Below are positions 7,404 through 15,948 of a stretch of 64,000 nucleotides of DNA, one piece after another; within the stretch, counting starts at the first letter, position 1; each line of letters starts with the position of its first letter. The notes beneath the pieces were generated by a model that had not been told where the DNA came from, made no database searches, and worked only from the letters and a program-made list of their open reading frames with translations. The position numbers and the translations under genes were made by a program. Source of the stretch: Aurantimonas coralicida_A (GTDB lineage: Bacteria; Pseudomonadota; Alphaproteobacteria; Rhizobiales; Rhizobiaceae); contig NZ_JAYXIH010000019.1 of the NCBI RefSeq assembly GCF_036016755.1, positions 24,734-88,733 on the forward strand, in the 5' to 3' direction.

Positions 7404-8018
7404 ATGGGGGCCTTTCGCGCATTTGGCGCCACGGTACTGCTTTGTCTGTCGGTCACTGCCACTTCGGCGCGCTCGGAGCCGCGTGGCGCCTTCATGGGCC
7501 TCGGCAATCCCACCACACAACCGATCGGCCATCTGCTCTTCTGTCAGGAATATTCGCGCGAGTGCGAGCCGCCCGCCGCAGGGATCACCGCAGCTCCACT
7601 GAAGCTGAGCCGTCCCCTCATCCTGTCGGTGGCTGCCGTGAACACGACCATCAACGCCCGCATCAAAGCCCGTTCCGACTTGGATATCTACGGTGTCGAG
7701 GAGCGCTGGGCCTATCCGGCCGTCGAGGGCGACTGCGAGGATTTCGTCCTCTTAAAACGCCGTGTGCTCTCACAGAAAGGCATCGATCTCGCCAACCTGT
7801 TGATCACGGTCGTCCTCAGGCCGGACGGCGAAGGCCACGCGGTGCTGACGTTGCGAACGACGCAGGGCGACTTCATCCTCGACAATCTCGAATGGCGTAT
7901 CCTGGCCTGGGCGGACACGCCCTACAAATATCTCAAACGACAAAGCAGCGCCGATCCCGGCCGCTGGATCGACATTGGGCACGGCGGGGACGTAATCGTC
8001 AGCGCCGTCGAGAAATGA
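7404..8018 (+). CDS. Transglutaminase-like cysteine peptidase (BTLCP family), exported
   Basis: 204 residues. A signal peptide is evident (MGAFRAFGATVLLCLSVTAT, cleavage near SARSEP), so the protein acts in the periplasm. The catalytic triad of the bacterial transglutaminase-like cysteine proteinase family is visible: Cys111 in EGDCEDFVLLKR, His145 in EGHAVLTLRT and Asp160 in FILDN. Members are frequent in rhizobia and related to LapG-type proteases; whether this one cleaves an adhesin is not known and no lap genes are nearby. The ATG at 7404 was chosen because AAGGGGAG lies just upstream and it gives a clean signal peptide; in-frame codons further upstream do not. Confidence 0.88.
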   Translation: MGAFRAFGATVLLCLSVTATSARSEPRGAFMGLGNPTTQPIGHLLFCQEYSRECEPPAAGITAAPLKLSRPLILSVAAVNTTINARIKARSDLDIYGVEERWAYPAVEGDCEDFVLLKRRVLSQKGIDLANLLITVVLRPDGEGHAVLTLRTTQGDFILDNLEWRILAWADTPYKYLKRQSSADPGRWIDIGHGGDVIVSAVEK

Positions 8019-8029
8019 CCCCGAGGGCG

Positions 8030-9013
8030 TCAGGCATTGCCAATGAGAACGCCGGCCGCGAAGACCAGCGCTCCGCCCAGGACCACCTGTAGCGCCGCCC
8101 GCAGAAAGGGCGTGTCCATATAGCGGTTCTGAATGAAGGCAATTGCCCACAGTTCGAAGAAGACGACGACGAAGGCGATCGCCGTCGCGGTCCAAAAGTC
8201 CGAAATCAGATAAGGCAAGGCATGGCCGAGACCGCCGAGCGCGGTCATCACGCCGGAGGCGATGCCGCGGCGCATGGGAGAGCCACGTCCCGACAGCACG
8301 CCATCGTCGCTGGCCGCCTCGGTAAAGCCCATGGAGATGCCGGCACCGATTGATGCGGCAAGCCCGATCAGCAGCGTCTGGTGGCTGTCGTGGGTGGCGA
8401 AGGCGGCGGCGAAGATCGGTGCGAGCGTCGAGACGGACCCGTCCATCAACCCGGCAAGACCCGGCTGGACATAGGTGAGGATGAACGCCCGCCGCTCGGT
8501 CTCGGCCTCCTCCGACCGAACGCCTTCGGTGATCGTCTCATCGACAAGCGTCTGGGCGGTTCGCTCATGCTGTGCTTCGGCGGCGGCGAGATCGCCGAGC
8601 AATTGCCGAACGCCCGCGTCCTGACTGCGCTTTGCCGCCTCCCGATAGAAGGTCGCCGCCTGCCGTTCCATGTCAGCGGCCGCCTGACGCGCCCGCTCGA
8701 TCCCGAGCGGGCGAACCAGCCAATCGGGCTTGCGTTGATAGAAGCCACGAATATCGGAGCGGCGCACCAGCGGGATTCTTTCGCCGAATTTCTCGCGGAA
8801 CAGCGTGATAAGCCGACGCCGGTGCTCATCCTCCTCCTCCGCCATCGCCTCGAAAATCTTGGCCGACGCCGGATAGTTCTCGCGCAAGCCGTCGGCGAAG
8901 GCACCATAGATCCGGCCATCCTCCTCTTCCGCTCCGATGGCGAGTGCAAGAATCTCGGCTTCCGACAGGTCGTCGATGGTTCGGCGGGTGAACGCGGTCA
9001 TACGGCTCAACAT
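8030..9013 (-). CDS. mbfA: Membrane-bound ferritin MbfA (rubrerythrin-like domain fused to VIT1/CCC1 transporter)
   Basis: 327 residues. The N-terminal ferritin-like diiron domain (residues about 10-160) shows the repeated E-x-x-E/E-x-x-H ligands: SEAEILALAIGAEEEDGRIY, MAEEEDEHRRRLITLF and AAAEAQHERTAQ. The C-terminal VIT1/CCC1-type membrane domain (170-327) contains GLMDGSVSTLAPIFAAAFA and GISMGFTEAASDD. In Agrobacterium and Bradyrhizobium MbfA exports iron and protects against iron and peroxide stress under Irr control; the same role is inferred here. The ATG at 9013 is preferred over the TTG two codons upstream because of the AAAGAAAGAG spacing. An ICE-like box lies directly upstream. Confidence 0.93.
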   Translation of the reverse strand: MLSRMTAFTRRTIDDLSEAEILALAIGAEEEDGRIYGAFADGLRENYPASAKIFEAMAEEEDEHRRRLITLFREKFGERIPLVRRSDIRGFYQRKPDWLVRPLGIERARQAAADMERQAATFYREAAKRSQDAGVRQLLGDLAAAEAQHERTAQTLVDETITEGVRSEEAETERRAFILTYVQPGLAGLMDGSVSTLAPIFAAAFATHDSHQTLLIGLAASIGAGISMGFTEAASDDGVLSGRGSPMRRGIASGVMTALGGLGHALPYLISDFWTATAIAFVVVFFELWAIAFIQNRYMDTPFLRAALQVVLGGALVFAAGVLIGNA

Positions 9014-9026
9014 CGGCAACTCTTTC

Positions 9027-9043
9027 TTTAGAATGATTCCAAT
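9027..9043 (-). promoter_or_regulatory. ICE-like box (Irr operator) upstream of mbfA
   Basis: TTTAGAATGATTCCAAT on the plus strand closely matches the iron control element consensus TTTAGAA-N3-TTCTAAA; the left half is perfect and the right half has two changes. It starts 14 bp upstream of the mbfA start, where Irr binding would block transcription. irr itself is in this window at 59879-60325. Confidence 0.65.
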
Positions 9044-9249
9044 CTACTGATTGGTTCTCTCGTTCGCAAGCCGCGCGAGACCTCTGTCCGGCATCCCTAT
9101 CCGCCTTGGCACCGCAACAGCGGCGAGGCGGCCGGGCAGTGTTCAGCCGACATTCATCATGATTACGAAAATATAAACACTTGAAAGACACGCCCGATTC
9201 ATCGGCAGGCCCGATACATCGATCGGCCGTGTCAGTAGAAGGATGACCC

Positions 9250-9522
9250 ATGCCTATCGACGACGACCGGCAGCTCGCCGAAGAGGTAGAAGCCGCGCTC
9301 AAGGCGCTCGGGATCGCCCGTCTGCGTTCGCGCTCGACAGGCCCCGTACAGCGCTATGTCATGGAATTGAGTGGGACAAAGCTGACCGAGACGCCGTCGC
9401 CGGACGCGCAAACACCCCGATCCAAAACCGATTCATCGATGCCCATCGCGCAAGACCAGGTCGGCTCTAGTCGGCGTCTCCTGCCTGCGGATCCGAGGGC
9501 ACTTCCTCCGTCGCCGGAATGA
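9250..9522 (+). CDS. Hypothetical protein, uncertain
   Basis: 90 residues, MPIDDDRQLAEEVEAALKAL, preceded by a good ribosome binding site (AGAAGGA, 7 nt). The N-terminal half could form an acidic helix; the second half is proline- and serine-rich low complexity (SPDAQTPRSKTDSSMP) and overlaps the 3' end of yacG on the other strand by 56 bp. I do not recognise it. The first 60 codons with the Shine-Dalgarno are plausible; the tail may be read-through into antisense sequence. Confidence 0.3.
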   Translation: MPIDDDRQLAEEVEAALKALGIARLRSRSTGPVQRYVMELSGTKLTETPSPDAQTPRSKTDSSMPIAQDQVGSSRRLLPADPRALPPSPE

Positions 9523-9670
9523 CGTAGCTCCCGCTCAGCCAACGATGCAGGTCGACGGTTTTGCAGCGCGCCGAACAGAACGGGTAGTTTTCGCGCCCCG
9601 CGGCACGGCCGCATTCCGGACAGCGCCGCTTGGGCCGGAGCGGCGTGACCGTGGCCGGACCGGGGCTCAT
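9467..9670 (-). CDS. yacG: DNA gyrase inhibitor YacG (zinc ribbon)
   Basis: 67 residues from the ATG at 9668-9670 (MSPGPATVTPLRP). The zinc knuckle is complete: C17-PE-C20 and C32-SAR-C36, with the family word YPFCSARCKTVDLHRWLSG. In E. coli YacG binds GyrB and inhibits gyrase. The start overlaps the maf stop by 4 bp (ATGA), so the two are translationally coupled. The acidic C-tail (EEVPSDPQAGDAD) is normal for the family. Confidence 0.93.
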   Translation of the reverse strand: MSPGPATVTPLRPKRRCPECGRAAGRENYPFCSARCKTVDLHRWLSGSYVIPATEEVPSDPQAGDAD

Positions 9671-10311
9671 GCGTCCTCCGTCGCGACCGTGGCGGCCTTC
9701 CACCGTGCATGGATGTCGTAACCCTCACCCGCCAGCAATGCCAGCGTTTCATAGAGCGGCAGGCCGACGACGTTGGTATAGGAGCCGACAAGCCGGACGA
9801 CAAAGCTGCCCGCGAGCCCCTGGATGGCATAGCTGCCGGCCTTGCCTCGCCACTCGCCGGACGCGATGTAACTGTCAATGTCCTGGCGCGACAGCCGCTT
9901 GAAGCGGACCCGGGTCTCGATCAGGCGCTGGCGCAGCGCTCCCCGCGGGCCGATCAGGCAGACGCCGGTATAGACGCGATGGGTTCGCCCGGAGAGCGTC
10001 CGCAGATTAGCGACGGCGTCATCGACGAGTTCGCCCTTCGGCATGATCTGACGCCCCACGGAGACCACCGTGTCCGCAGCGACGATGTAGGATGGGCCGT
10101 CGATGTCGAGCTCGCGCAGCGCCTTGGCTGCGACTTCGGCCTTCGCCTTCGACAAGCGCTTGGCCAGCGAGCGGGGATGCTCGTTGCGCTGAGGGGTCTC
10201 GTCCAGATCGGCCGGCAGCAGGCGATCCGGCTCGATCCCGGCCTGATTGAGAAGTTCGAGCCGCCGGGGCGAACCCGAGGCGAGCACCAGGAGGGGGCGC
10301 GCTGACATCAA
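9667..10311 (-). CDS. maf: Maf-family nucleoside triphosphate pyrophosphatase
   Basis: 214 residues. Maf proteins hydrolyse non-canonical or modified NTPs to NMP and PPi. The N-terminal substrate loop LASGSPRRLELL (about 10-21), the DLDET motif, the IVAADTVVS segment with the catalytic Asp (near 78), and YTGVCLIG and YAIQGLAGSFV are all present. It begins MMSARPLLVL; either Met is possible. The gene lies between infA and yacG on the minus strand, an arrangement (infA-maf-yacG) conserved in Hyphomicrobiales. Confidence 0.95.
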   Translation of the reverse strand: MMSARPLLVLASGSPRRLELLNQAGIEPDRLLPADLDETPQRNEHPRSLAKRLSKAKAEVAAKALRELDIDGPSYIVAADTVVSVGRQIMPKGELVDDAVANLRTLSGRTHRVYTGVCLIGPRGALRQRLIETRVRFKRLSRQDIDSYIASGEWRGKAGSYAIQGLAGSFVVRLVGSYTNVVGLPLYETLALLAGEGYDIHARWKAATVATEDA

Positions 10312-10328
10312 GTCGTCCGCTCGTCAGG

Positions 10329-10547
10329 CTATTTGAAACGATAGGTGATGCGACCCTTGGTCAGGTCGTAAGGCGTCATCTCGACGAGCACCTTATCGCC
10401 GGTCAGGACGCGAATGCGGTTCTTGCGCATCCGACCCGCCGTGTGGGCGATGATCTCATGCTCGTTTTCCAGCTTGATACGGAAGGTGGCGTTGGGCAGC
10501 AACTCGGTGACCGTACCGGGAAATTCGAGAACTTCTTCTTTTGCCAT
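10329..10547 (-). CDS. infA: Translation initiation factor IF-1
   Basis: 72 residues, MAKEEVLEFPGTVTELLPNA ... KGRITYRFK, the complete OB-fold IF-1 with no insertion. IF-1 occupies the ribosomal A site during initiation and assists IF-2 and IF-3. The ATG at 10545-10547 gives the standard N-terminus; the frame continues upstream without homology. It is probably the first gene of infA-maf-yacG. Confidence 0.98.
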   Translation of the reverse strand: MAKEEVLEFPGTVTELLPNATFRIKLENEHEIIAHTAGRMRKNRIRVLTGDKVLVEMTPYDLTKGRITYRFK

Positions 10548-10666
10548 ATGGTGTAGAGCCTTGAGCGATGTCGGAGCGGGAAGCGGAAGCTTCGCGGCGA
10601 AGGAAAGCCGCCCCGATCGGGCGGCGACGAATTGGAAATTCGCGCCATAAATCGGGGCAAACCGCC

Positions 10667-10698
10667 GAAAAAGCAATATGCCGCCACGATTTGGCGGC
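10667..10698 (-). terminator. Intrinsic terminator downstream of murA
   Basis: Read on the minus strand: stem GCCGCCA / TGGCGGC with a 5-base loop (AATCG), followed by ATATTGCTTTTT. It is 98 bp past the murA stop and upstream of infA, so it separates the two transcripts. Confidence 0.6.
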
Positions 10699-10796
10699 GC
10701 CGGTACCGTTCCGTCGGTGGGCGGCGATCCGGATGACGGTCGCGCGGCTCTTCTCCTACGCCGTTTTGGCGGCCGGATCGAGTCCCCGCCGCAGCG

Positions 10797-12086
10797 TCAG
10801 CCGGAAATGCGCTCGATGTCGGCACCGCAAGCGCCGAGCTTTTCCTCAAGCCGCTCGAAACCGCGGTCGAGATGGTAGACCCGACTGACCGTCGTCTCGC
10901 CCTCGGCGACAAGGCCGGCGATGACCAACGAGACCGATGCCCGGAGATCCGTCGCCATCACCGGGGCCCCCGCCAGACGCGGCACACCCTCAATCGTCGC
11001 GACCTGACCGGACAGGGAAATCTTGGCGCCAAGCCGCGCCAGCTCCTGAACATGCATGAAGCGGTTCTCGAAGATCGTCTCGGTGATATGGGACGTTCCC
11101 TCGGCGCGTGTCATCAACGCCATCAGTTGCGCCTGCAGATCGGTCGGAAAGCCCGGATAGGGGTCGGTCACGACATCGACGGGCGCGATCCCGCCGCCAT
11201 TGCGATAAACACGGATGCCGTCCTCGACCGCATCGATCGTGACGCCGGCGCCACGCAGGGTCCCCAGCGCCGTCTGCAGCAATTCCACATTGGTCCCGGT
11301 CAAGGTCACGTCGCCGCCGGTCATCGCCACGGCCATGGCGAAGGTGCCGGTCTCGATGCGGTCGGGCAGCACCCGGTGGCGGGCGCCGGACAGGATCGGC
11401 ACGCCCTGGATGGTGATCGTCGACGTTCCGGCGCCTTCGATCTTGGCGCCCATGGCGTTGAGACAACGGGCGAGATCGGCGATTTCGGGCTCACGCGCGG
11501 CGTTTTCCAAAACCGTCTCGCCCTTGGCGAGACTGGCCGCCATCAGCATGACATGAGTGGCGCCGACCGAGACCTTCGGAAACACGAAGCGATTGCCGAC
11601 AAGGCCGCCCTTGGCCTCGGCGATGGCGTAGCCGGCCTCGATGTCGATCGTCGCGCCGAGCGCGCGCAAGCCGTCGATGAACAAATCGACCGGCCGCGTG
11701 CCGATGGCGCAGCCGCCCGGCAGCGACACCTTGGCTTTGTGCATGCGGGCGAGCAGCGGCCCGATCACCCAGAAGCTGGCGCGCATCTTCGACACCAGCT
11801 CGTAGGGCGCCGTGGTATCGACGATGTTGCGGGCGGTGAAGTGGATCGTACGACCAAGGCTGGCGTCCTGCCGCAGGCGCTTGCCGGTCACCGAATAATC
11901 GACACCGTGATTGCCGAGAATGCGGATCAGCTGCTCGACATCGGCCAGATGCGGGACGTTTTCGAGCGTCAGCGTGTCGTCGGTCAGAAGCGAGGCGATC
12001 ATCAGCGGCAGCGCGGCGTTTTTCGCGCCGGAAATCGGTATTGTGCCGCTGAGCTCGTTGCCGCCGCGAATGCGAATGCGATCCAT
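10797..12086 (-). CDS. murA: UDP-N-acetylglucosamine 1-carboxyvinyltransferase (MurA)
   Basis: First committed step of peptidoglycan synthesis: transfer of enolpyruvate from PEP to UDP-GlcNAc in the cytoplasm. 429 residues, full length. Lys22 in ISGAKNAALPLM and the catalytic Cys126 in LPGGCAIGTRPVDL are present, so the enzyme is expected to be of the fosfomycin-sensitive type. PYPGFPTDLQAQLMAL and TETIFENRFMHVQEL are further signatures. The start is the ATG at 12084-12086 (MDRIRIRGGNELSGTIPISG). Confidence 0.98.
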   Translation of the reverse strand: MDRIRIRGGNELSGTIPISGAKNAALPLMIASLLTDDTLTLENVPHLADVEQLIRILGNHGVDYSVTGKRLRQDASLGRTIHFTARNIVDTTAPYELVSKMRASFWVIGPLLARMHKAKVSLPGGCAIGTRPVDLFIDGLRALGATIDIEAGYAIAEAKGGLVGNRFVFPKVSVGATHVMLMAASLAKGETVLENAAREPEIADLARCLNAMGAKIEGAGTSTITIQGVPILSGARHRVLPDRIETGTFAMAVAMTGGDVTLTGTNVELLQTALGTLRGAGVTIDAVEDGIRVYRNGGGIAPVDVVTDPYPGFPTDLQAQLMALMTRAEGTSHITETIFENRFMHVQELARLGAKISLSGQVATIEGVPRLAGAPVMATDLRASVSLVIAGLVAEGETTVSRVYHLDRGFERLEEKLGACGADIERISG

Positions 12087-12255
12087 AAAGTCTTTGTCCA
12101 GCCTGTGTGCGTCCCCCGCAGGGCGCGTCTGTACACGAGAGGGACCGCCGATTCAAATGACCCTGCCGGGCCTGTTAGGACATTGTTAAGATTTGTGGCG
12201 GCACTTTCAGGTCCAACAGTAGTTTTTCGATAATCTCATCGGGGAGGAGTTTTTC

Positions 12256-12729
12256 GTGAGCGCCAAACGCGTCAATCCGATGCTTTTCATGCTTTCATGC
12301 CTGCTGGCCGGAAGCGCATTCATTCTCCCGGCGCTCACACCGCAACCCGCATGGAGCGAAGAGGGAGGCGACGGCGGCGACTCTGGCGGCTCCGATAGCG
12401 ACTCCGGCGATTCGGGAAGCGACAGCGATTCGGGCGATTCCGATAGCGACTCTGGCAATGATTCCGACAGCGACTCCAATGACGACTCGGACGATAATTC
12501 CGCCTCCCACTCAGATGCCAGCGACGATGACGATGACGATGATCACGCGGGGAAGGTCGCGACCGAACGAGCGGCCTTTCTGAGTGCAAGTCCCGGTCAG
12601 ACCCAGGCCTCCCGAATCGCCGCCGCGCGGTCAGCGTTGCGGTCCTTGGAGACGGCAGTAAAATCCGAAGGGATGACGAGCGTCTCGGCCTCGGAAGAAC
12701 GGCAGGGGCTGAAGTCTGGATGGCAGTGA
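12256..12729 (+). CDS. Exported Ser-Asp repeat protein of unknown function
   Basis: 157 residues starting at GTG with a strong GGGGAGGAG six bases upstream. A signal peptide (residues 1-33, ending near QPAWSEE) is followed by a low-complexity Ser/Asp/Gly tract (about 34-97: repeated SDSDSGDS-type units, then seven consecutive Asp). The C-terminal helical segment has RIAAARSALRSLETAVKSEG. The tract would be strongly acidic and could bind divalent cations; it looks like Sdr-type repeats but without any wall-anchor motif, as expected in a Gram-negative. The gene overlaps the following lipoprotein gene by 10 bp and is probably co-transcribed with it. Function not known. Confidence 0.7.
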   Translation: MSAKRVNPMLFMLSCLLAGSAFILPALTPQPAWSEEGGDGGDSGGSDSDSGDSGSDSDSGDSDSDSGNDSDSDSNDDSDDNSASHSDASDDDDDDDHAGKVATERAAFLSASPGQTQASRIAAARSALRSLETAVKSEGMTSVSASEERQGLKSGWQ

Positions 12730-13088
12730 CAATTCGCGCGTCAAAGGCAGCAATCAGCCTGGCGACAGCGCTGTTGATTGCCGGCTGCACGACGGCAGGC
12801 GCAAATCGCTCAGCCGTCATGGCGCTGACAGCGGCGGACCAATCCATCGCCGGGCAAGCGCGGCAGCAACTTTTAGAACGGCAACCCTCCGGTACAAGCC
12901 GAAGCTGGAAATCGCGTAGCGGGGCCCAAGGAACGATTACGGTCGTGCGGACCTACCGCGCGCAGGACCGCCGGTGGTGTCGCAAAACTCGGGAAACCGT
13001 TGCTCGCGGCAACCGGAAGGATGACTTGTCAGCGATCCTTTGCCGCAATTCCTCCGGTGTGTGGATCCCCTTAGCAACACAGGGGTGA
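12720..13088 (+). CDS. Lipoprotein with 17-kDa surface-antigen-like domain
   Basis: 122 residues. The N-terminus carries a lipobox, LLIAGC, with the lipidated Cys near residue 23. The C-terminal half (ASRSW-like WKSRSGAQGTITVVRTYRAQ ... WCRKTRETVARGN ... AILCRNSSGVWIPL) matches the two-Cys pattern of the RT0821/Lpp0805-type surface antigen domain in alphaproteobacterial lipoproteins. The start overlaps the end of the Ser-Asp protein gene, suggesting the two act together in the envelope. Role unknown. Confidence 0.75.
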   Translation: MAVTIRASKAAISLATALLIAGCTTAGANRSAVMALTAADQSIAGQARQQLLERQPSGTSRSWKSRSGAQGTITVVRTYRAQDRRWCRKTRETVARGNRKDDLSAILCRNSSGVWIPLATQG

Positions 13089-13205
13089 CCGCCTGATTGC
13101 AAGGGGCGCCAGTCTCGCACCTCACCCCTCCTTTCGTGCCTTAAACTTCATAAACTCCCCGGGCGCGTGGCTATCCATGGCGCCCTCACAGACCTGCAGC
13201 CGTTG

Positions 13206-14603
13206 TCACACGTGAATCGCGTGACCGAGCGCCTTGAAGGCGGCTTCCTGGAAGCCTTCCCCTTGCGTCGGATGGGCGTGGATCGTACCGGCGACATCCT
13301 CCAGGCAGGCACCCATTTCCAGCGCCAGCGAGAACGCCGCCGACAGTTCGGAAATGCCAGCACCGACCGCCTGGATACCAAGCACGAGGTGATTGTCGGC
13401 GCGCGCGACGATCCGGATGAAGCCGTCGTCACGGTCGAGCGTCATTGCCCGGCCGTTCGCCTGGAAGGGGAAGCTGCCGATCTTGATCTCAGTGCCCAAC
13501 GCCTTCGCCTGTTCGGGCGACAGGCCGACGGTGACGATTTCAGGGTCGGTGAAGCAGATCGCGGGAATGGCGCGTTTGTCCCAGCTCCGGCGCAAACCGG
13601 CGACGATCTCGGCCACCATCTCGCCCTCGGCCATCGCCTTGTGAGCGAGCATCGGCTCGCCGGCGACGTCGCCGATCGCGTAGACGCCGCGCATCGCCGT
13701 GCGGCAGGTCTCATCAATCTTGAGGAATGGCCCCTCCATTTCCAGAACCAGTTCCTCGCGGCCCCAGCCCTCGGTCAGCGGCTTGCGGCCGACGGTGACG
13801 AGGACGCTGTCGGCGCCGATCCGGCGCTCCGAGCCGTCGGCCAGTTCGACCAGAAGGTCGCCATCCTCGCCGGCAAGCCCCTTCGCCTTGGCGCCGGTCA
13901 GGATGTCGACGCCGAGAGCGTCGAGCCGCGCCCGCACCGGCCGCACCAGATCGGCGTCGTAGGTCGGCAGGATGCGGTCCGTCGCCTCGACGATCGTCAC
14001 CGTCGATCCGGCCTTGGCGAAGGCGGTGCCGAGTTCGAGGCCGATATAACCGCCGCCGACGACGGCGAGTCGTTTGGGTGGCGCGGCAAGACTCAGCGCT
14101 TCTTCCGAGGACATCACCTTGCCGCCGAAGGGCAGCATCGGCAGTTCGACGGGAACCGATCCGGTGGCGATGATGATGTTGTCGGCGGCGATGCGCTGAA
14201 CACTGGTCTCGCTGGTCACCTCGACCGTCTTGCCGTCGAGAAAGCGGGCGCGGCCTGGAACGAGCTTGACCCGCGCCTTCTTGAGGAGGCCGGTGACGCC
14301 ATTGGTCAATCGGTTGACGATGCCGTCCTTCCAGCCGACCACCTCCGCCCAGTCGAGGTCCGGCTCGGACGCCGAAATGCCGGGAATGCCGCGCTTCGCG
14401 GCGGCCTCGCGCATCGCGAAAAATTCGTCCGCCGCGTGGATCAGCGCCTTCGACGGGATGCAGCCGATGTTGAGGCAGGTGCCGCCCGGCTTGCGGTCAT
14501 CGACGATGACGGTGTCGAGGCCGAGCTGTCCGGCGCGGATCGCGGCGACATAGCCGCCCGGACCGGCGCCGATGACAAGAAGCTGGCAGGAAATGTCGGC
14601 CAT
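13206..14603 (-). CDS. lpdA: Dihydrolipoyl dehydrogenase (E3) of the branched-chain 2-oxoacid dehydrogenase
   Basis: 465 residues. FAD-dependent oxidoreductase that reoxidises the lipoyl group of E2 with NAD+. The FAD motif GAGPGGYVAAIRAGQLG (12-28), the redox disulfide GGTCLNIGCIPSKALIH (Cys43, Cys48), the NAD motif VVGGGYIGLELGTAFAKAG and the C-terminal HAHPTQGEGFQEAA with the catalytic His-Glu pair are all intact. It is the last gene of the bkd operon, starting 2 nt after the E2 stop. Assignment to the branched-chain complex rather than PDH/OGDH follows from context. Confidence 0.95.
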   Translation of the reverse strand: MADISCQLLVIGAGPGGYVAAIRAGQLGLDTVIVDDRKPGGTCLNIGCIPSKALIHAADEFFAMREAAAKRGIPGISASEPDLDWAEVVGWKDGIVNRLTNGVTGLLKKARVKLVPGRARFLDGKTVEVTSETSVQRIAADNIIIATGSVPVELPMLPFGGKVMSSEEALSLAAPPKRLAVVGGGYIGLELGTAFAKAGSTVTIVEATDRILPTYDADLVRPVRARLDALGVDILTGAKAKGLAGEDGDLLVELADGSERRIGADSVLVTVGRKPLTEGWGREELVLEMEGPFLKIDETCRTAMRGVYAIGDVAGEPMLAHKAMAEGEMVAEIVAGLRRSWDKRAIPAICFTDPEIVTVGLSPEQAKALGTEIKIGSFPFQANGRAMTLDRDDGFIRIVARADNHLVLGIQAVGAGISELSAAFSLALEMGACLEDVAGTIHAHPTQGEGFQEAAFKALGHAIHV

Positions 14604-14605
14604 GG

Positions 14606-15946
14606 TCAGCGCCCCTCCTCGACGAAGATCATCGCCGGGTTCTCCAACAGCGCCTTGATCCGCTGGACAAAGCGGGCGGCGTCCCAGCCATCGATCACCC
14701 GATGGTCGAAGCTCGACGACAGGTTCATCCGTTTGCGGGGAATAAACCGGTTGCCGTCCCAGACCGGCCGGACCTCCATCTTGTTGACGCCGACGATGGC
14801 GACCTCCGGATGATTGATCACCGGCGTCGTCGCGATGCCGCCGAGCGCGCCGAGCGAAGTGATGGTGATGGTCGAGCCGGACAGTTCCTCGCGCTTGGCG
14901 GAGCCGGCCTTCGCCGCCTCGCCAAGCCGCGCCACTTCCGCGGCGCAGTCCCAGATGTCGCGGGCCTCGGCGTGGCGCACGACCGGCACGACGAGGCCGG
15001 CATCGGTCTGCGCGGCGATGCCGATATGCACGCCGCCATGCTGGTGGAGGATGCCCGCCTCGTCGTCATAGAGCGCGTTCAGCGCCGGCTGGTCGCGGAT
15101 GGCGGTCACCATGGCCCGCATCAGGAACGGCAACAGTGTCAGTTTTGGGCGCCCCTCTCCCTGGCCCTCGTGACGGTCGCGGTTGAGGGCGGCGCGCAGC
15201 TCCTCCAGCGCCTCGACGTCGATCTCCTCGACATAGGTGATATGGGCGATGCGGCTTTTCGCCAGCGCCATCTTCTCGGCGATCTTGCGCCGCAGCCCGA
15301 CGATCCTGACGTCGGTGACCGCCGTATCGGCGACCAGCCCGCGCCCCGCCGATGGCGCAGCACCGCCGTCGAGATAGCCGTCGAGATCGGTCTGCGAGAT
15401 GCGCCCGGCGGGGCCCGAACCGGCGACGCGGCGCAGATCGACGCCCGCCTCCATGGCGCGGCGCCGCACGGCGGGCGAGGCCAGCGGTTTCTCGCCGGGT
15501 TTCCTCGGGAGACCGCCGCCTGCCGCCCCAGGACTTGTCGTCGGGCGCGCAGCCGCCTTTTCAGCGGGTCGGCCGGGGCTCCGGCTTGCCGCCTTGCCGT
15601 CGTCAACATCAGATGCACCGGTCTTTGGCGTCGCTGGCGACTCGTCGCCGGTTTTTTCCGTCCCCTCCGACGGGTCTTTGTCGGGTTCGTTGGTCCCGCC
15701 CTCCCCGGTAACGTCCAGCTTGACCAGCGCCGAGCCGACGGCGAGCGTATCGCCGACCTCGCCGCCGAGCCACTTGACTGTGCCTTCCACCGGCGAGGGG
15801 ACGTCGACCGTCGCCTTGTCGGTCATCACCGCAGCGAGGATCATGTCCTCCTGGACCGGATCGCCGATTTTGACATGCCATTCGACGAGTTCGGCCTCGG
15901 CGACGCCCTCGCCGACATCCGGCAGCTTGATCGTGTAGGTGCCCAC
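14606..15946 (-). CDS. bkdB: Branched-chain 2-oxoacid dehydrogenase E2 (lipoamide acyltransferase)
   Basis: 446 residues from a GTG at 15944-15946, two bases after the E1-beta stop, with GGAGGG in the E1-beta end as ribosome binding site. Domains: lipoyl domain with Lys44 in MTDKATVDV; a long Pro/Ala/Ser/Asp-rich linker; the peripheral subunit-binding domain (LASPAVRRRAMEAGVDLRRV, GSGPAGRI); and the catalytic domain with SSSFDHRVIDGWDAARFVQ carrying the His-x3-Asp active site. It transfers branched acyl groups to CoA. The frame extends upstream into E1-beta sequence, but the lipoyl domain begins exactly here. Confidence 0.95.
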   Translation of the reverse strand: MGTYTIKLPDVGEGVAEAELVEWHVKIGDPVQEDMILAAVMTDKATVDVPSPVEGTVKWLGGEVGDTLAVGSALVKLDVTGEGGTNEPDKDPSEGTEKTGDESPATPKTGASDVDDGKAASRSPGRPAEKAAARPTTSPGAAGGGLPRKPGEKPLASPAVRRRAMEAGVDLRRVAGSGPAGRISQTDLDGYLDGGAAPSAGRGLVADTAVTDVRIVGLRRKIAEKMALAKSRIAHITYVEEIDVEALEELRAALNRDRHEGQGEGRPKLTLLPFLMRAMVTAIRDQPALNALYDDEAGILHQHGGVHIGIAAQTDAGLVVPVVRHAEARDIWDCAAEVARLGEAAKAGSAKREELSGSTITITSLGALGGIATTPVINHPEVAIVGVNKMEVRPVWDGNRFIPRKRMNLSSSFDHRVIDGWDAARFVQRIKALLENPAMIFVEEGR

Positions 15947-15948
15947 CG

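Noticed and set aside
12370..12545. Repetitive GATAGCGACTC-like units considered as a CRISPR array or minisatellite
   Set aside because: The period is short and codon-based, there are no spacers, and the frame encodes Ser-Asp repeats behind a signal peptide.
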